From the NCBI RefSeq assembly GCF_003261055.1, contig NZ_CP030074.1, positions 124,001-188,000 on the forward strand: a stretch of DNA of 64,000 bases, given 5' to 3'. This document shows positions 30,996 to 39,827 of this stretch, piece by piece. This DNA is from Streptomyces cadmiisoli (lineage in GTDB: Bacteria; Actinomycetota; Actinomycetes; Streptomycetales; Streptomycetaceae). The translations under genes and the position numbers were made by a program. The stretch's first letter is position 1. Each line of letters opens with the position of its first letter. The notes under the pieces are model-generated. The model made no database searches. It saw only the letters and a list, made by a program, of their open reading frames with translations, and was not told the DNA's origin.

Positions 30996-32537
30996 CTAGT
31001 CCACCACCAGGGCGATGCCGGGGTAGTACTTCCGGCCGTTGGATTTGATCATGTCTGCGGGGGTGGTGAGGCCGACTTCTTGTCGGACGCGTTGGGCGAA
31101 GACGCGGGCGTTGGCGGGGCGGATGCCTTCGGTGGTGCTGCACCAGGCGCTGTAGGCGGTGTAGAGGTGGCCTTGTTCGGTGCGGAGTTCGGTACCGTGT
31201 CCGGTTTCTGTGTTGGTGTTTTGGGTGCAGCATTCGGTGAGGAAGCGTCCGATGTGGTCTTCGGTGGCTGCGTAGGCGTGGGTGGCGATGCGGACGCGGT
31301 CGGGGCCGGCGAGGGTGTTGCGGGTGGTGAGGTATCGGTGTGCTCCGGTGAGGAGCCATTGGAGGATGCCGGGTCCTTCGTCGCGGACGAGTTCGAGGGC
31401 GAGGTTGTCGATTTTGGCTTCGTCGGGGACGACGCGTTCGAAGGGGATGAGGCGTATGCGGCGCCAGAAGGCGAAGCCGCCGGTGGAGACTTCGGGGCGG
31501 TGGTTGCCGAGGAGCCAGAGGTGGTGGGTGGGGGTGAAGGAGAAGAAGTCCTGGCGCATGCGGCGGGCTTTGATTTTGTCGCCGCCGGTGAGGAGGCGGA
31601 CGCGGGCTTCGTCGAATTTGTCGTTGGGTTTGAGTTCGCTGCAGACGATGAGGCGTCGGCCGTGGAGTTCGGTGAGTTCGGTGGAGTGTTCGGAGAAGGA
31701 GCCGCGGTCCATGAGGAAGCCGGGTGGGGCGGCGTCGGCGTAGTCGCCGAGGATCTGCATCATCACGTCGAGCAGGACGGACTTGCCGTTCTTTCCCTCG
31801 CCGTGCAGGAACGGGAGCACTTGTGCGCCGACGTCGCCGGTGACGGAGTAGCCGAGCAGCAGGTGCAGGAACTCGATCATCTCCCGCCCTTCCGCGTCCC
31901 CACCGAACGTGTCCGTCAAGAACCGGTGCCAGCGGGGGATCGGCATGTCCTGGGGAGCGACGCTGGTGGCACGGGAGTGACAGCCCTTCTCCGGATCGGG
32001 ATCACTGAGCAGACCCGTGTACAGGTCGATCACCCCCGCCGGGGTGCACAGGGCGTAGGGGTCACCGTCCAGCTCGTCGGGGTCGACGGACAGGCTGGGA
32101 GAGGCCTTCGCCTGGGTCAGCAGCGCCTTGACCCCGGCGGTCGACAGCGTCCGCCTGCGGTGCATGTGCAGCTCCCGCTCGCTGAAGCGACCGCTCGGGT
32201 CGCGCAGCGGCATGGCTTCGGCCATTTCGCCGGCCGCCCACAGTGCGGCCTTCTCACCGCCGGTGCGCTTCCACCGGTAGCCGTCCCACGCGAACCAGCC
32301 CAGCCCGTCCACATGCCGGAACCGCCCACGGAACCGCTCCACGAACAGCTTCGCGTTCCCCCGGTCCGTCAACGTCCCCGGCAGATCGCGGTCGTTGACG
32401 GCGTGCGCCGCGCCGGTCGGCGGGGGACCGCCCTGGGCGGGCACGGAGGGCGTCAGGGGCCCCTCCAGGCTCTCGAACTCGAGCATCTGCTGTGCGGCCG
32501 CCCCCGCGTCGAACCGCACGCTCCTGCCGCCGCTCAC
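30996..32537 (-). CDS. SF3/P4-type replicative helicase, module 2, mosaic codon use
   Basis: 513 residues, same domain order as the module-1 helicase: LPGTLTDRGNAKLFVERFRG, GDPYALCTPAGVIDLYTG, Walker A HGEGKNGKSVLLDVMM, RRLIVCSELKPNDKFDEARV, MRQDFFSFTPTHHLWLLGNH and GGFAFWRRIRLIPFERVVPD. The GTG at 32537 overlaps the Prim-Pol stop. Codon choice changes inside the gene: from about 31740 downward the minus strand uses GAA, AAA, CTC and CGC almost exclusively, whereas the upstream half uses GAG, AAG and CTG like its neighbours. That suggests recombination with a foreign homologue. Confidence 0.85.
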   Translation of the reverse strand: MSGGRSVRFDAGAAAQQMLEFESLEGPLTPSVPAQGGPPPTGAAHAVNDRDLPGTLTDRGNAKLFVERFRGRFRHVDGLGWFAWDGYRWKRTGGEKAALWAAGEMAEAMPLRDPSGRFSERELHMHRRRTLSTAGVKALLTQAKASPSLSVDPDELDGDPYALCTPAGVIDLYTGLLSDPDPEKGCHSRATSVAPQDMPIPRWHRFLTDTFGGDAEGREMIEFLHLLLGYSVTGDVGAQVLPFLHGEGKNGKSVLLDVMMQILGDYADAAPPGFLMDRGSFSEHSTELTELHGRRLIVCSELKPNDKFDEARVRLLTGGDKIKARRMRQDFFSFTPTHHLWLLGNHRPEVSTGGFAFWRRIRLIPFERVVPDEAKIDNLALELVRDEGPGILQWLLTGAHRYLTTRNTLAGPDRVRIATHAYAATEDHIGRFLTECCTQNTNTETGHGTELRTEQGHLYTAYSAWCSTTEGIRPANARVFAQRVRQEVGLTTPADMIKSNGRKYYPGIALVVD

Positions 32538-33601
32538 GGGCTCTCCCGGAGTCGGAACGGATGCCGGTGGCCGGCGTCGAGCCCGCCTTCGATGATGCGG
32601 TCGTTGCGCCGGGACTGCCACGGCCGCGCGGCCTCGGCGGCGTCGTGCAGCAGCCCGCGGGCCTCGTCGGCGGCGAGGGAGCCCGCGGCGACGAGTCCCC
32701 CGGCCGTGTACGCGGCCCGGTTGAGCTTCTCGCTGAACCCCGCGCCCTCGGGTGTCGCGGCGCACTCGCGCACCTCGTCGAGCAGGGGCCCGAGCACCCG
32801 CCGCGCCTCTCCGGTGCCGGCCGCCCCGGCACGGGCCGTGGCGGGGGCTGTGGCGGCCGTACGGCGGGGGAGCGGGTCTTCCCCGTGGCCGGTGCGCAGC
32901 AACTCGTCCGCCAGCCAGCCCGGCAGGGGCGCCGGAGCCCGCGCCGGGCCGACGGGGCGGTAGTCGCCGTCCTGGGTGCGGGTGCCGGGGGCGACGATGT
33001 ACCCGCCGTCCGCGCGGACGTCCACCTGCCAGGCGAGGGCGGCCCGGGAGCCGGAGCCGGTCGAGGAGCGGAACAGCGTGGGGTGGGCGGAGGCGTCGTA
33101 CCAGACGTGCAGCCCTCCGGAGGGTGTGCGGACTCTGAGGGTCGACACGTCCTCGGCGGGATCGGGGCGGCCGCGGTAGGCGGCGAGCAGGGCGAGGGTG
33201 TCGAACCCGGTGGTCATGCCGGACAGGTCGACCCGGTCGTCGATGCGGATCCCGGGCAGGAGCCTGGCCCGCTCCGGGACCGGCACGGAGTGGGCGTCGA
33301 CGTCGACCACCACCAGGCGCGCGGCCCCGCAGGAAACACCCACCCCGAAACCGGGGTTGGCCGACCACCAGCTGTCCAGGAGCCGCGTGTCCGTGGTGGC
33401 CGCGTGGAAACCGTGGCACCAGCCTCCCCGGGCCAGGCACGGGCAGTCCTGCGGCCTGTGGGGGTGCGCTCTGCACGCCGCGCAGTTCCCCGCGGGCGTC
33501 TTGCGGCCCAGGGCGAGCGGATGGACGGGCCAGCCGCGCGAGGCGCACCAGCGCGCCACCTCCACCGGTGCGGCAGGGGAGTTGTTCGCGGTCGTCAGCA
33601 C
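32534..33601 (-). CDS. Bifunctional primase-polymerase (Prim-Pol), module 2
   Basis: 355 residues, clear paralogue of 19822-20937: RGWPVHPLALGRKTPAGNC, the Cys-rich CAACRAHPHRPQDCPCLARG, LVVVDVDAH (Asp100 and Asp102), LRVRTPSGGLHVWY and DVRADGGYIVAPGT. All catalytic positions seen in copy 1 are kept, so both should be active. The GTG at 33601 is chosen because AAGGACGACCAC precedes it. Its upstream region, unlike that of copy 1, carries RGTCCCT repeats, so the two cassettes probably recognise different origins. Confidence 0.85.
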   Translation of the reverse strand: MLTTANNSPAAPVEVARWCASRGWPVHPLALGRKTPAGNCAACRAHPHRPQDCPCLARGGWCHGFHAATTDTRLLDSWWSANPGFGVGVSCGAARLVVVDVDAHSVPVPERARLLPGIRIDDRVDLSGMTTGFDTLALLAAYRGRPDPAEDVSTLRVRTPSGGLHVWYDASAHPTLFRSSTGSGSRAALAWQVDVRADGGYIVAPGTRTQDGDYRPVGPARAPAPLPGWLADELLRTGHGEDPLPRRTAATAPATARAGAAGTGEARRVLGPLLDEVRECAATPEGAGFSEKLNRAAYTAGGLVAAGSLAADEARGLLHDAAEAARPWQSRRNDRIIEGGLDAGHRHPFRLRESP

Positions 33602-33768
33602 GTGGTCGTCCTTGTGGGGTTTGCCGGCCCACCGCCCGGCACCCGGCAGTCGCCGACGCACAGGCGAGAGGACCACAGCGGCAGGGACGTCGGGGACCGT
33701 TCTGCGCGGGTGTGGTCGAGCCGGGGGACGGAAGGAACAGTGCATCGCACCACGTTCTACCAGCTCTC

Positions 33769-34231
33769 CGGTCCCTTGAGTCCCTTACGAAAGTTCCAGC
33801 AAGAAGCCCGCCGGAGCCGGTCGGGGGCACATGCCGTCTTCCATCGGTTCGGCGGAAATCCGGTTGCTCCGAGCCGACGGAACGAGGGACCCGGCCGGAC
33901 AGGGTCTGAACCCGGTAGTGCTTCAGTACCTTCGGTCCCTGGGGTGTTTTTGCCGGTCAGAGGCCTTCTCGACGGCTGAACAGGGTCTGAAGGGACTGAG
34001 ATCCCTATTTATCAGCGGAGTATGCATTGTTTCGTATGTGTGTACGCGCGTGTGCATACATACACAAGTATGTATATCTTACCTATGCGTATGTGCGCTG
34101 ATAATAGGCGAGTTGAGTCCCTTCAGTCCCTCAGAAGAGGCTGGACAAGGCTCTGACCTGGGTTTTTATGCCAGGGACCGAGCAGGGTCCGGTCCCGGTC
34201 CCTGCCCCGGGTTCCGTCCCTGGACCCTCCG
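33769..34231. repeat. RGTCCCT direct-repeat field, putative origin of replication module 2
   Basis: Copies or complements of GTCCCT lie at 33769-33786 (GGTCCCTTGAGTCCCTTA), 33930-33941, 33990-33996, 34113-34131 (TTGAGTCCCTTCAGTCCCT), 34174-34202 and 34216-34221. Between them 34018-34107 is AT-rich and alternating purine-pyrimidine (TATGTGTGTACGCGCGTGTG, then TACACAAGTATGTATATC). It ends ATAATAGG a few bases before the longest repeat, the same layout as ATATATAGG-AGC-TTGAGTCGCTTCAGTCGCT at 19561-19592. Likely iterons plus an unwinding element. Confidence 0.65.
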
Positions 34232-35193
34232 CCTGGCGGGCGGCGGCCACCCGCTCCGCTCGGGGTGTCCGTCCTGGAGGGGCGGTCGAGGGTGTCGCCC
34301 GGTCGAGGCGAATTCCAGTCAGTGCCCGGGTGGGTGAGGCCGAAAAGTGGTCCCGAGGGACGCGCGACGCCTCTGTTCTGCGGGAAATCTTTTTCACGGC
34401 GAAAGGGCTTGCGTTATCAACCCCCCGAAAGAGCCTTAACCCGCTCCCGGGTCCCCGAGCTTGGCGCGCGCCGAAAAACCCGCGGGCGCTTTTGTCCCCT
34501 TGTAGCTGGCGAGCGATTGCTCACGCAGGTTGAGCATTTCTGGGGCGAACAGATATTCCTACTCTCCAGTACGGGAGTTGGGAGGGGACGGCAATCTTCG
34601 AAAGGGGTGCACCCCGTACCCCGTGCGCGCTCTGGATCCGGCTGGAAGCACCGCGGCCGCGGTGCGGGATCACCCCCGGGCGACCGCGACTGGCGAACGG
34701 CGCGGCCACGCACGGCTGTTGCTCAGGGTTACGGCCGGAGCGTCGCCCCCGTAGGGGCGGCGGTCGACGCGGAGAGCGGGCGAATCGGCGGGGTGCGTCC
34801 TCCCACCTGGGGTGATGCCCGCCGGGTGCCCGCAGCCACGACCGGACCGTGGCCGGTGGATTCCTCGGGTCGTCACAAGTGCCGCTCACTGGCTGTTTTC
34901 CCGCCCGGAACGACGACATGCCGACACGATCGACGACCGCGCGCCGCGGAGCTGCTTTCCGCGGGCCCGGTGTGGTGGCCGCGCACGTTCGGAAGCGCCT
35001 TTACAGCCCGGGCAGCCCCGGGAAATACGGCCCCGAAGTGAATCTTGTTCCGGCGGGGTTCGTCGTGCCAGTCTCGACGCCGCACGAGCGCGCACGGCGA
35101 AAAGGATCGGGGCCACCGCGACCCACGGTGACTCCCTCGCCGTACGGCGGACGGTCACCGGCCTCCCCGGGAAGCACGGCTGAAGGAGGATTC
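34232..35193. other. Intergenic region between origin 2 and the sigma-like gene
   Basis: About 960 bp without a convincing gene on either strand; open frames here lack ribosome sites and normal codon bias. It contains an 18-bp perfect palindrome GCACCGCGGCCGCGGTGC at 34648-34665 and a locally less GC-rich stretch around 34500-34600. The promoter of the 35194 gene should lie at its right end. Confidence 0.45.
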
Positions 35194-36687
35194 TTGTCGC
35201 ACCTGCTCACCCGCCGCCCGCCGGCCCGCCGGTCAGTCGTCGACTCCGCGCCGCTCACCCGGCAGATCGGACGCGAGCTGTGGGACGGCGAGCCGGGCCC
35301 GGCGCTGACGTACGCGGGACTGTGCACCCGTGACGCCGCCTCCGCCGAACGACTTGCCGCGCAGGCGGACGAACGGGCCCGGAGCACCCCCGGGCAGGGC
35401 TCCTCCCGCGGGCTGCCCTCCGTCCCCGTCGCGCTGAACGCCGTCCTCGACACCGCCGTCGCGTGGGCCGCGTCGCCCGAGGAGCGGGACCGGCTGTCCG
35501 CCGGGCTGCTGGACCGGCTGGGCGACGCCGGGGCCGGGCGCGGACCCTGGGAGGACGCCGGAGAGCCGCTGGCCCTGCGCAGCCTGCGCGCGCTGGACGA
35601 GCCGGACGGCGAACTGCTGTGGTGGGCCTGCGTCGAGGGGCTGCCCGACACGGTCATCGCCCGGCGGCTGGGCAGCAGCCGTACCGACGTCGCGGAGGAC
35701 GTCCGCAGGGTGACGGCCGAGTTCCGGGAGCGCGGCTGGCTGGCGCACAACCTACGGCTCCAGAACCCCGTGTGCCGTACCTACGCCGGTCTGCTGGACG
35801 CCACCGCCCGGCAGAGCGCCCCCGCCACGCCGGTCGACCTCCTGGAGCACCTCAACCAGTGCCGCGACTGCACCGAGGCCTTCGCATGTCTGAGGATCGA
35901 CAGCAATCTGCTGCCCTCGGTGATCGCCGAGGCCGCGCTGCGCTGGAACGGCTCCGCGTACGCGGCGAGAAGGCGCAGGCAACTGGCGGAGGTCCCGGCC
36001 GCGACGGTGCCGCGCCCGGCGGACCGCAGCGCGGCACCGCCCCGCCCGTCCGGCGGGCTGCGGGACCGGCGGCACGCGCTGCGCGCGGCGGGTGTGGCGG
36101 TCGGCCTGGTGCTGCTGGTGGCCGCGCTGTACGTGCGCGGGGACGACGCGCCGCCGCGGGCCGACCGGCCGCCGGGCGTGACGGAAGCGCCGGGGCAGAT
36201 CACCCCCGGCTTCCCCGAGCAGCCCGGAGCCGGGGCCGACGAACCCGGGCCCGCCGACACCGCCGAACCTCCCGAAGAGTCTTCCGGCGCCGAGCCGTCG
36301 TCCACCGGGTCCGCACCGCCGCCGAGTGCCGCGTCCGATCCGCCGCCCCGTGGGCGGGCGCCCGCCGCGCCACCGGCCTGCACCGCGACGTTCGACGTGC
36401 AGAACACGTGGCCCGACGGAGTCCAGGCCGACCTGGAACTCTCGTCGCGGCACGCGCTCGAGCGGGGCTGGGTCGTGACGTTCCGGGTGCCGGACGGCGT
36501 CGACGTCGAGGTCTGGCACGGCACCTACACCCGGCAGGGCGACCGCGTCACGGTGACCGCCGCGGACTACAACCGCGCGTACACGCCGGGCGAGACGGTC
36601 GTGATCGGGCTGGTGCTGCGGGGCCGCGCGGCCGGGGACACCTGGCTGTCCGACATCCGCGTCGAGGGGCGGGCCTGCCGGTCGTAG
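35194..36687 (+). CDS. Sigma-like membrane protein with extracellular cellulose-binding-like domain
   Basis: 497 residues from a TTG at 35194, chosen because AAGGAGG lies 4 nt upstream. The cytoplasmic half contains a sigma-70 region-4-like HTH (LLWWACVEGLPDTVIARRLG, SSRTDVAEDVRRV) and a Cys pair HLNQCRDCTEAF like a zinc-binding anti-sigma segment. One membrane helix follows (about residues 285-305: AAGVAVGLVLLVAALYV), then a Pro/Ser/Glu linker, then a C-terminal CBM2-like beta domain (CTATFDVQNTWPDGVQADLE to IRVEGRACRS). It could link binding of an external polysaccharide to gene control inside; that is inference. Confidence 0.7.
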   Translation: MSHLLTRRPPARRSVVDSAPLTRQIGRELWDGEPGPALTYAGLCTRDAASAERLAAQADERARSTPGQGSSRGLPSVPVALNAVLDTAVAWAASPEERDRLSAGLLDRLGDAGAGRGPWEDAGEPLALRSLRALDEPDGELLWWACVEGLPDTVIARRLGSSRTDVAEDVRRVTAEFRERGWLAHNLRLQNPVCRTYAGLLDATARQSAPATPVDLLEHLNQCRDCTEAFACLRIDSNLLPSVIAEAALRWNGSAYAARRRRQLAEVPAATVPRPADRSAAPPRPSGGLRDRRHALRAAGVAVGLVLLVAALYVRGDDAPPRADRPPGVTEAPGQITPGFPEQPGAGADEPGPADTAEPPEESSGAEPSSTGSAPPPSAASDPPPRGRAPAAPPACTATFDVQNTWPDGVQADLELSSRHALERGWVVTFRVPDGVDVEVWHGTYTRQGDRVTVTAADYNRAYTPGETVVIGLVLRGRAAGDTWLSDIRVEGRACRS

Positions 36688-36717
36688 CCCAGCGTGGAAC
36701 TCCCGTTTCCACCGCTG

Positions 36718-37623
36718 TCAGACCGGCTTTGACTCCTCGGCCGGACGTGAGAGGACCAGATACATGGCGAACAGGATGAACAGGCCCCCGATGAGCGTGC
36801 GGGCGCCCGGCGGTGTGCCGACCAGGAAGCTGAACGCGGAGACGAACAGCGGTTCACAGGCCAGGACGACGGCCGCGACCGCCGCCGGGATCCGTGCCTG
36901 CGCCCATGTCTGGACCCCGTACATGAACAGGGTCGCCATGAGGGTCAGATAGACCAGCCACCACCAGCCGGCCGGGGTGTCCGGGAGATCCAGGCCGGAG
37001 CCCGGCAGTCCCACCGAGGCGATCAGTCCCGCGCTGAGCAACTGCACCGCCGTCATCCCGTAGACGGCCCGCCGGTCGCCGAACTGGGACAGCAGCACCA
37101 TCTGGGCCGCGTAGCCGAGGGCGCCCGCCAGTGTCAGCCAGCTGCCGACGCCCACGCTCACCCCGTTGAAGGAGATGATCGCGAGTCCCGCCGTCGCCAC
37201 CACCACGGCGGCCCACACCGCGGCGGACACCCGCACGCGGAAGGCCGCCCGGGCGACCAGCGGGGTGAGGACGACGAACAGCGAACTCAGGAACCCGGAC
37301 TCGGCCGCCGACAGATGGTGCTGCCCCTGGATCTGGAGGAGGGTGGCCGTGCCCAGGCAGGCACCGGTGAGCATCCCGACGACCGCGGGGCGGCGCCCCA
37401 CCGACAGCACCGCGCGGGGCCGCAGCAGCACGAGCACGGCTCCCGCCACGGCGAAGCGGACGGTCACCATGCTGGAGACACTCATCTCGGGCAGCAGCCA
37501 GACCACGGTGAGGTAGGCCCAGCCCCACACGGCCGTGGCGGCGGTGAGGGCGACGAGGGCGACGTGGTACTCCCAGCGCCCGGGGGACAGGCCGCGCGCG
37601 GGCGCCGAAGGGGCGGTGACCAT
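36718..37623 (-). CDS. EamA/DMT-family transporter
   Basis: 301 residues with ten predicted membrane helices in two EamA repeats. Marks include TAATAVWGWAYLTVVWLLPE in helix 1, SMVTVRFAVAGAVLVLLRP, LSAAESGFLSSLFVVLTPL, GYAAQMVLLSQFGDRRAVYG and AVVLACEPLFVSAFSFLVG. Family members export metabolites such as amino acids or take up small solutes. The ATG at 37623 follows AGGAGAAAGTGTC. It lies 165 bp downstream of the substrate-binding protein gene on the same strand and may share its transcript. Confidence 0.85.
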   Translation of the reverse strand: MVTAPSAPARGLSPGRWEYHVALVALTAATAVWGWAYLTVVWLLPEMSVSSMVTVRFAVAGAVLVLLRPRAVLSVGRRPAVVGMLTGACLGTATLLQIQGQHHLSAAESGFLSSLFVVLTPLVARAAFRVRVSAAVWAAVVVATAGLAIISFNGVSVGVGSWLTLAGALGYAAQMVLLSQFGDRRAVYGMTAVQLLSAGLIASVGLPGSGLDLPDTPAGWWWLVYLTLMATLFMYGVQTWAQARIPAAVAAVVLACEPLFVSAFSFLVGTPPGARTLIGGLFILFAMYLVLSRPAEESKPV

Positions 37624-37787
37624 GACACTTTCTCCTGGGGTGGCAGCAATGGTGTTCGCCGGAGGCGTGCCGTACGACGCGACGGCCGGTACGCGGGCGA
37701 GCGGGCACGGCCGACCGGCCACGCAGCAAGGCGAGGCGCCCGGCGGGAGGACCGTCGCCCCGTGGTGAAGAAGGGTGCCGCGCTCGG

Positions 37788-39458
37788 TCAGCCCAGCCAG
37801 AGACGGTCGTAGTAGGTGCCCGTCTCGCCCCTGGCCCGGAAGTTCTGGAGCAGGGGGGTGCGTGCGGTCACGATCCGCTTGGACGACAGGAACACGCCGG
37901 GCGCGTCCTTGACGAGGACTTCCTCGGCCTCGGCCAGGATCGCGTTGCAGCGCTTCTCGCTGTCCTGGCGGCGCGCCTCGGCGAGCAGCGCGTCCACCTT
38001 CTTGTTGCTGTAGCCGGTGTAGTTGCCGGAGCCGTCCGAGCCGAAGCACTGCGCGGCCAGGTCGAGGCCGTTGGGCATCGCCATCAGCCACTGGGTGGGG
38101 TAGACGTCGCCCTGCTTGGCGTACGTGGCCTCGTCGAAGGCGCCCTCCGACATCAGGTTCAGGTCCAGCTCGATACCCGCCTGCGCCCACTGCTGCTGGA
38201 GGACCTGGGTGATGTTCAGCCAGGGGTCCTTCCGGGTGTAGAGGTAGCTCAGGCGCAGCTTCTTCACCCCGGCGTCCCGCAGCAGCCGCCCGGCCCGGTC
38301 CGGGTCGTAGGTGTACGGCTCGGCGGTCCGCTCGTAGTCGGTGAGTCCCTTGGGCAGCGGGAGCCCCCAGGGCAGTTCCGTGCCGTAGGTGAGCTTGAGC
38401 AGGTTCTCCCGGTCGGTGGCGTGGTTGAGGGCCTGGCGGACGCGCCGGTCGCGCAGCTCCGGGCGGTTGAAGTTGACGGCGAGCCAGCCCGTGCCGAGCA
38501 CGGGTATCTCCTGGGTGTACTTCTCGCCGAGGCTCGGGTCGGCGCGGATCTGCGGGGCGAGCGAGCTGGGGACCCCGTCGCCGAGGATGGACGTCTGGCT
38601 CTTGCGCAGCTGGAGGAGGCCGAGTTCGCTGCTGGTGCCCCAGCGGAACTCGACGGAGTCGATGAACGGGGTGCCGGTCCAGAAGTAGCGGGGGTTGCGG
38701 CGGAACACCGCCTTGCGCCCCGACCGGTCGTACGAGGCGATCATGAAGGGACCGGTGCCCACCGGCCGCCGTCCGAAGTCCTTGCCGAGGCGCTCGACCT
38801 CCTCGCGGGGCACGGCTGCCGTGTAGGGCTGGCACAGCACGTACGGGAAGGTGATGTCGGGCTCCTCCAGGCGCACCCGCAGTGTGTGGTCGTCCAGCCG
38901 CTGGAGGCCGGTGACACGTTGGGCCTTGCCCTCGTTGTACGCCCGTGCCCCGCGGATGCTGGAGAGGAAGCTGCTCGCCCACGACGCCAGGTCGGGGTCC
39001 AGTACGCGGCTCCAGGAGTAGATGTAGTCGTCCGCCACGACGGGGCGGCCGTTGTGGAAGCGCACGTCGCGGCGCAGCCGGATCGTGTAGGTGCGTCCGT
39101 CGGAGGAGACCGAGGGAAGGGCGGCGGCCGCGCTGGGCGCCGGGCCGCCGCTGGCCCCGTCCAGTTGGAGGAGCGGGGTGTTGAGGACCGTGCTGATGGC
39201 CTCCCAGGCTTGGAAGTCCCAGGCCAGCGCGGGATCGTAGGTCAGCGCCTCCTCGGCCCAGGACGTGATCACCCGCCCGCCGCGGCGGACGAGTCCCCGC
39301 ACCTCGGGACCCGGGGCCAGGCGGGAGGGGGGAGTGATGTCGCCCCTGCGGGGCGTCACCGCCACGTCGCTGCCGCGCAGGCAGCCGGACAGCAGCGCCG
39401 ACGAGGCGCCGAGCCCCATGCCCAGCAGAGCGGTGCGGCGTTTCACAGGCGCAGACAT
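37788..39458 (-). CDS. ABC transporter substrate-binding lipoprotein, peptide/nickel family 5
   Basis: 556 residues. The N-terminus VKRRTALLGMGLGASSALLS plus GC is a lipoprotein (possibly Tat, KRR) signal. The mature protein has family-5 marks: DPALAWDFQAWEAISTVLNT, TYTIRLRRDVRFHNGRPVVA, GTGPFMIASYDRSG, and VNFNRPELRDRRVRQALNHA. It binds oligopeptides or related solutes outside the membrane. The matching permeases and ATPases lie at 43223-46852, separated by the mscR, MBL and TetR genes, but both units have the same type of candidate operator upstream (39553 and 42574), so they likely work together. Confidence 0.9.
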   Translation of the reverse strand: MSAPVKRRTALLGMGLGASSALLSGCLRGSDVAVTPRRGDITPPSRLAPGPEVRGLVRRGGRVITSWAEEALTYDPALAWDFQAWEAISTVLNTPLLQLDGASGGPAPSAAAALPSVSSDGRTYTIRLRRDVRFHNGRPVVADDYIYSWSRVLDPDLASWASSFLSSIRGARAYNEGKAQRVTGLQRLDDHTLRVRLEEPDITFPYVLCQPYTAAVPREEVERLGKDFGRRPVGTGPFMIASYDRSGRKAVFRRNPRYFWTGTPFIDSVEFRWGTSSELGLLQLRKSQTSILGDGVPSSLAPQIRADPSLGEKYTQEIPVLGTGWLAVNFNRPELRDRRVRQALNHATDRENLLKLTYGTELPWGLPLPKGLTDYERTAEPYTYDPDRAGRLLRDAGVKKLRLSYLYTRKDPWLNITQVLQQQWAQAGIELDLNLMSEGAFDEATYAKQGDVYPTQWLMAMPNGLDLAAQCFGSDGSGNYTGYSNKKVDALLAEARRQDSEKRCNAILAEAEEVLVKDAPGVFLSSKRIVTARTPLLQNFRARGETGTYYDRLWLG

Positions 39459-39552
39459 GTATTCCTCGATCCGGTCCAGAGGTGGCGCCCTGCGAAGGAG
39501 GTGTGCCTCCGGGGTCAGGACTACGGCTCAGCGGAGAGAACGGAACATGATA

Positions 39553-39572
39553 TTGACCGTCGATTCAGTCAA
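39553..39572. promoter_or_regulatory. Candidate TetR operator 1 (substrate-binding protein promoter)
   Basis: TTGACCGTCGATTCAGTCAA, 95 bp upstream of the 39458 start. It aligns without gaps to four other 20-bp sites in 39698-42593 with pattern YTGAC-N8-CAGTC. Confidence 0.5.
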
Positions 39573-39697
39573 TCGATGCCTCCGTTCTGTGTCAAGGGTC
39601 GGGCCGGAGGACCCTGAATACGAGGGCCTCTGCGCAATTGCGCACGGCGCCGGACGATGATTTCGCCTCACCGCGACGGCATCGCCGACGCCGAATA

Positions 39698-39717
39698 TTG
39701 ACTCGCGAATCAGTACA
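39698..39717. promoter_or_regulatory. Candidate TetR operator 2 (mscR side)
   Basis: TTGACTCGCGAATCAGTACA, 110 bp upstream of mscR in the same 369-bp divergent gap as operator 1. Apart from these sites the gap shows no gene. Confidence 0.45.
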
Positions 39718-39827
39718 GCCGTACGGTCCCCTGGGTCGGCGCCCGCCCGCCGGGGCCGACATCCGGTGACGGCCGGGCGCGACGGCGGCGGGCGTACGGA
39801 TCACGGACGGCGAGGAAGGAACGTGCG

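Noticed and set aside
12108..33601. A complete AICE-type integrative conjugative element
   Set aside because: Prim-Pol genes fit, but no integrase, excisionase or FtsK/Tra translocase gene is in this stretch. ParAB with several parS-like sites points to a partitioned plasmid instead.
34018..34107. Linear-replicon telomere
   Set aside because: The AT-rich alternating stretch lies between genes and is framed by GTCCCT repeats. No terminal palindrome series or tap/tpg genes are visible.
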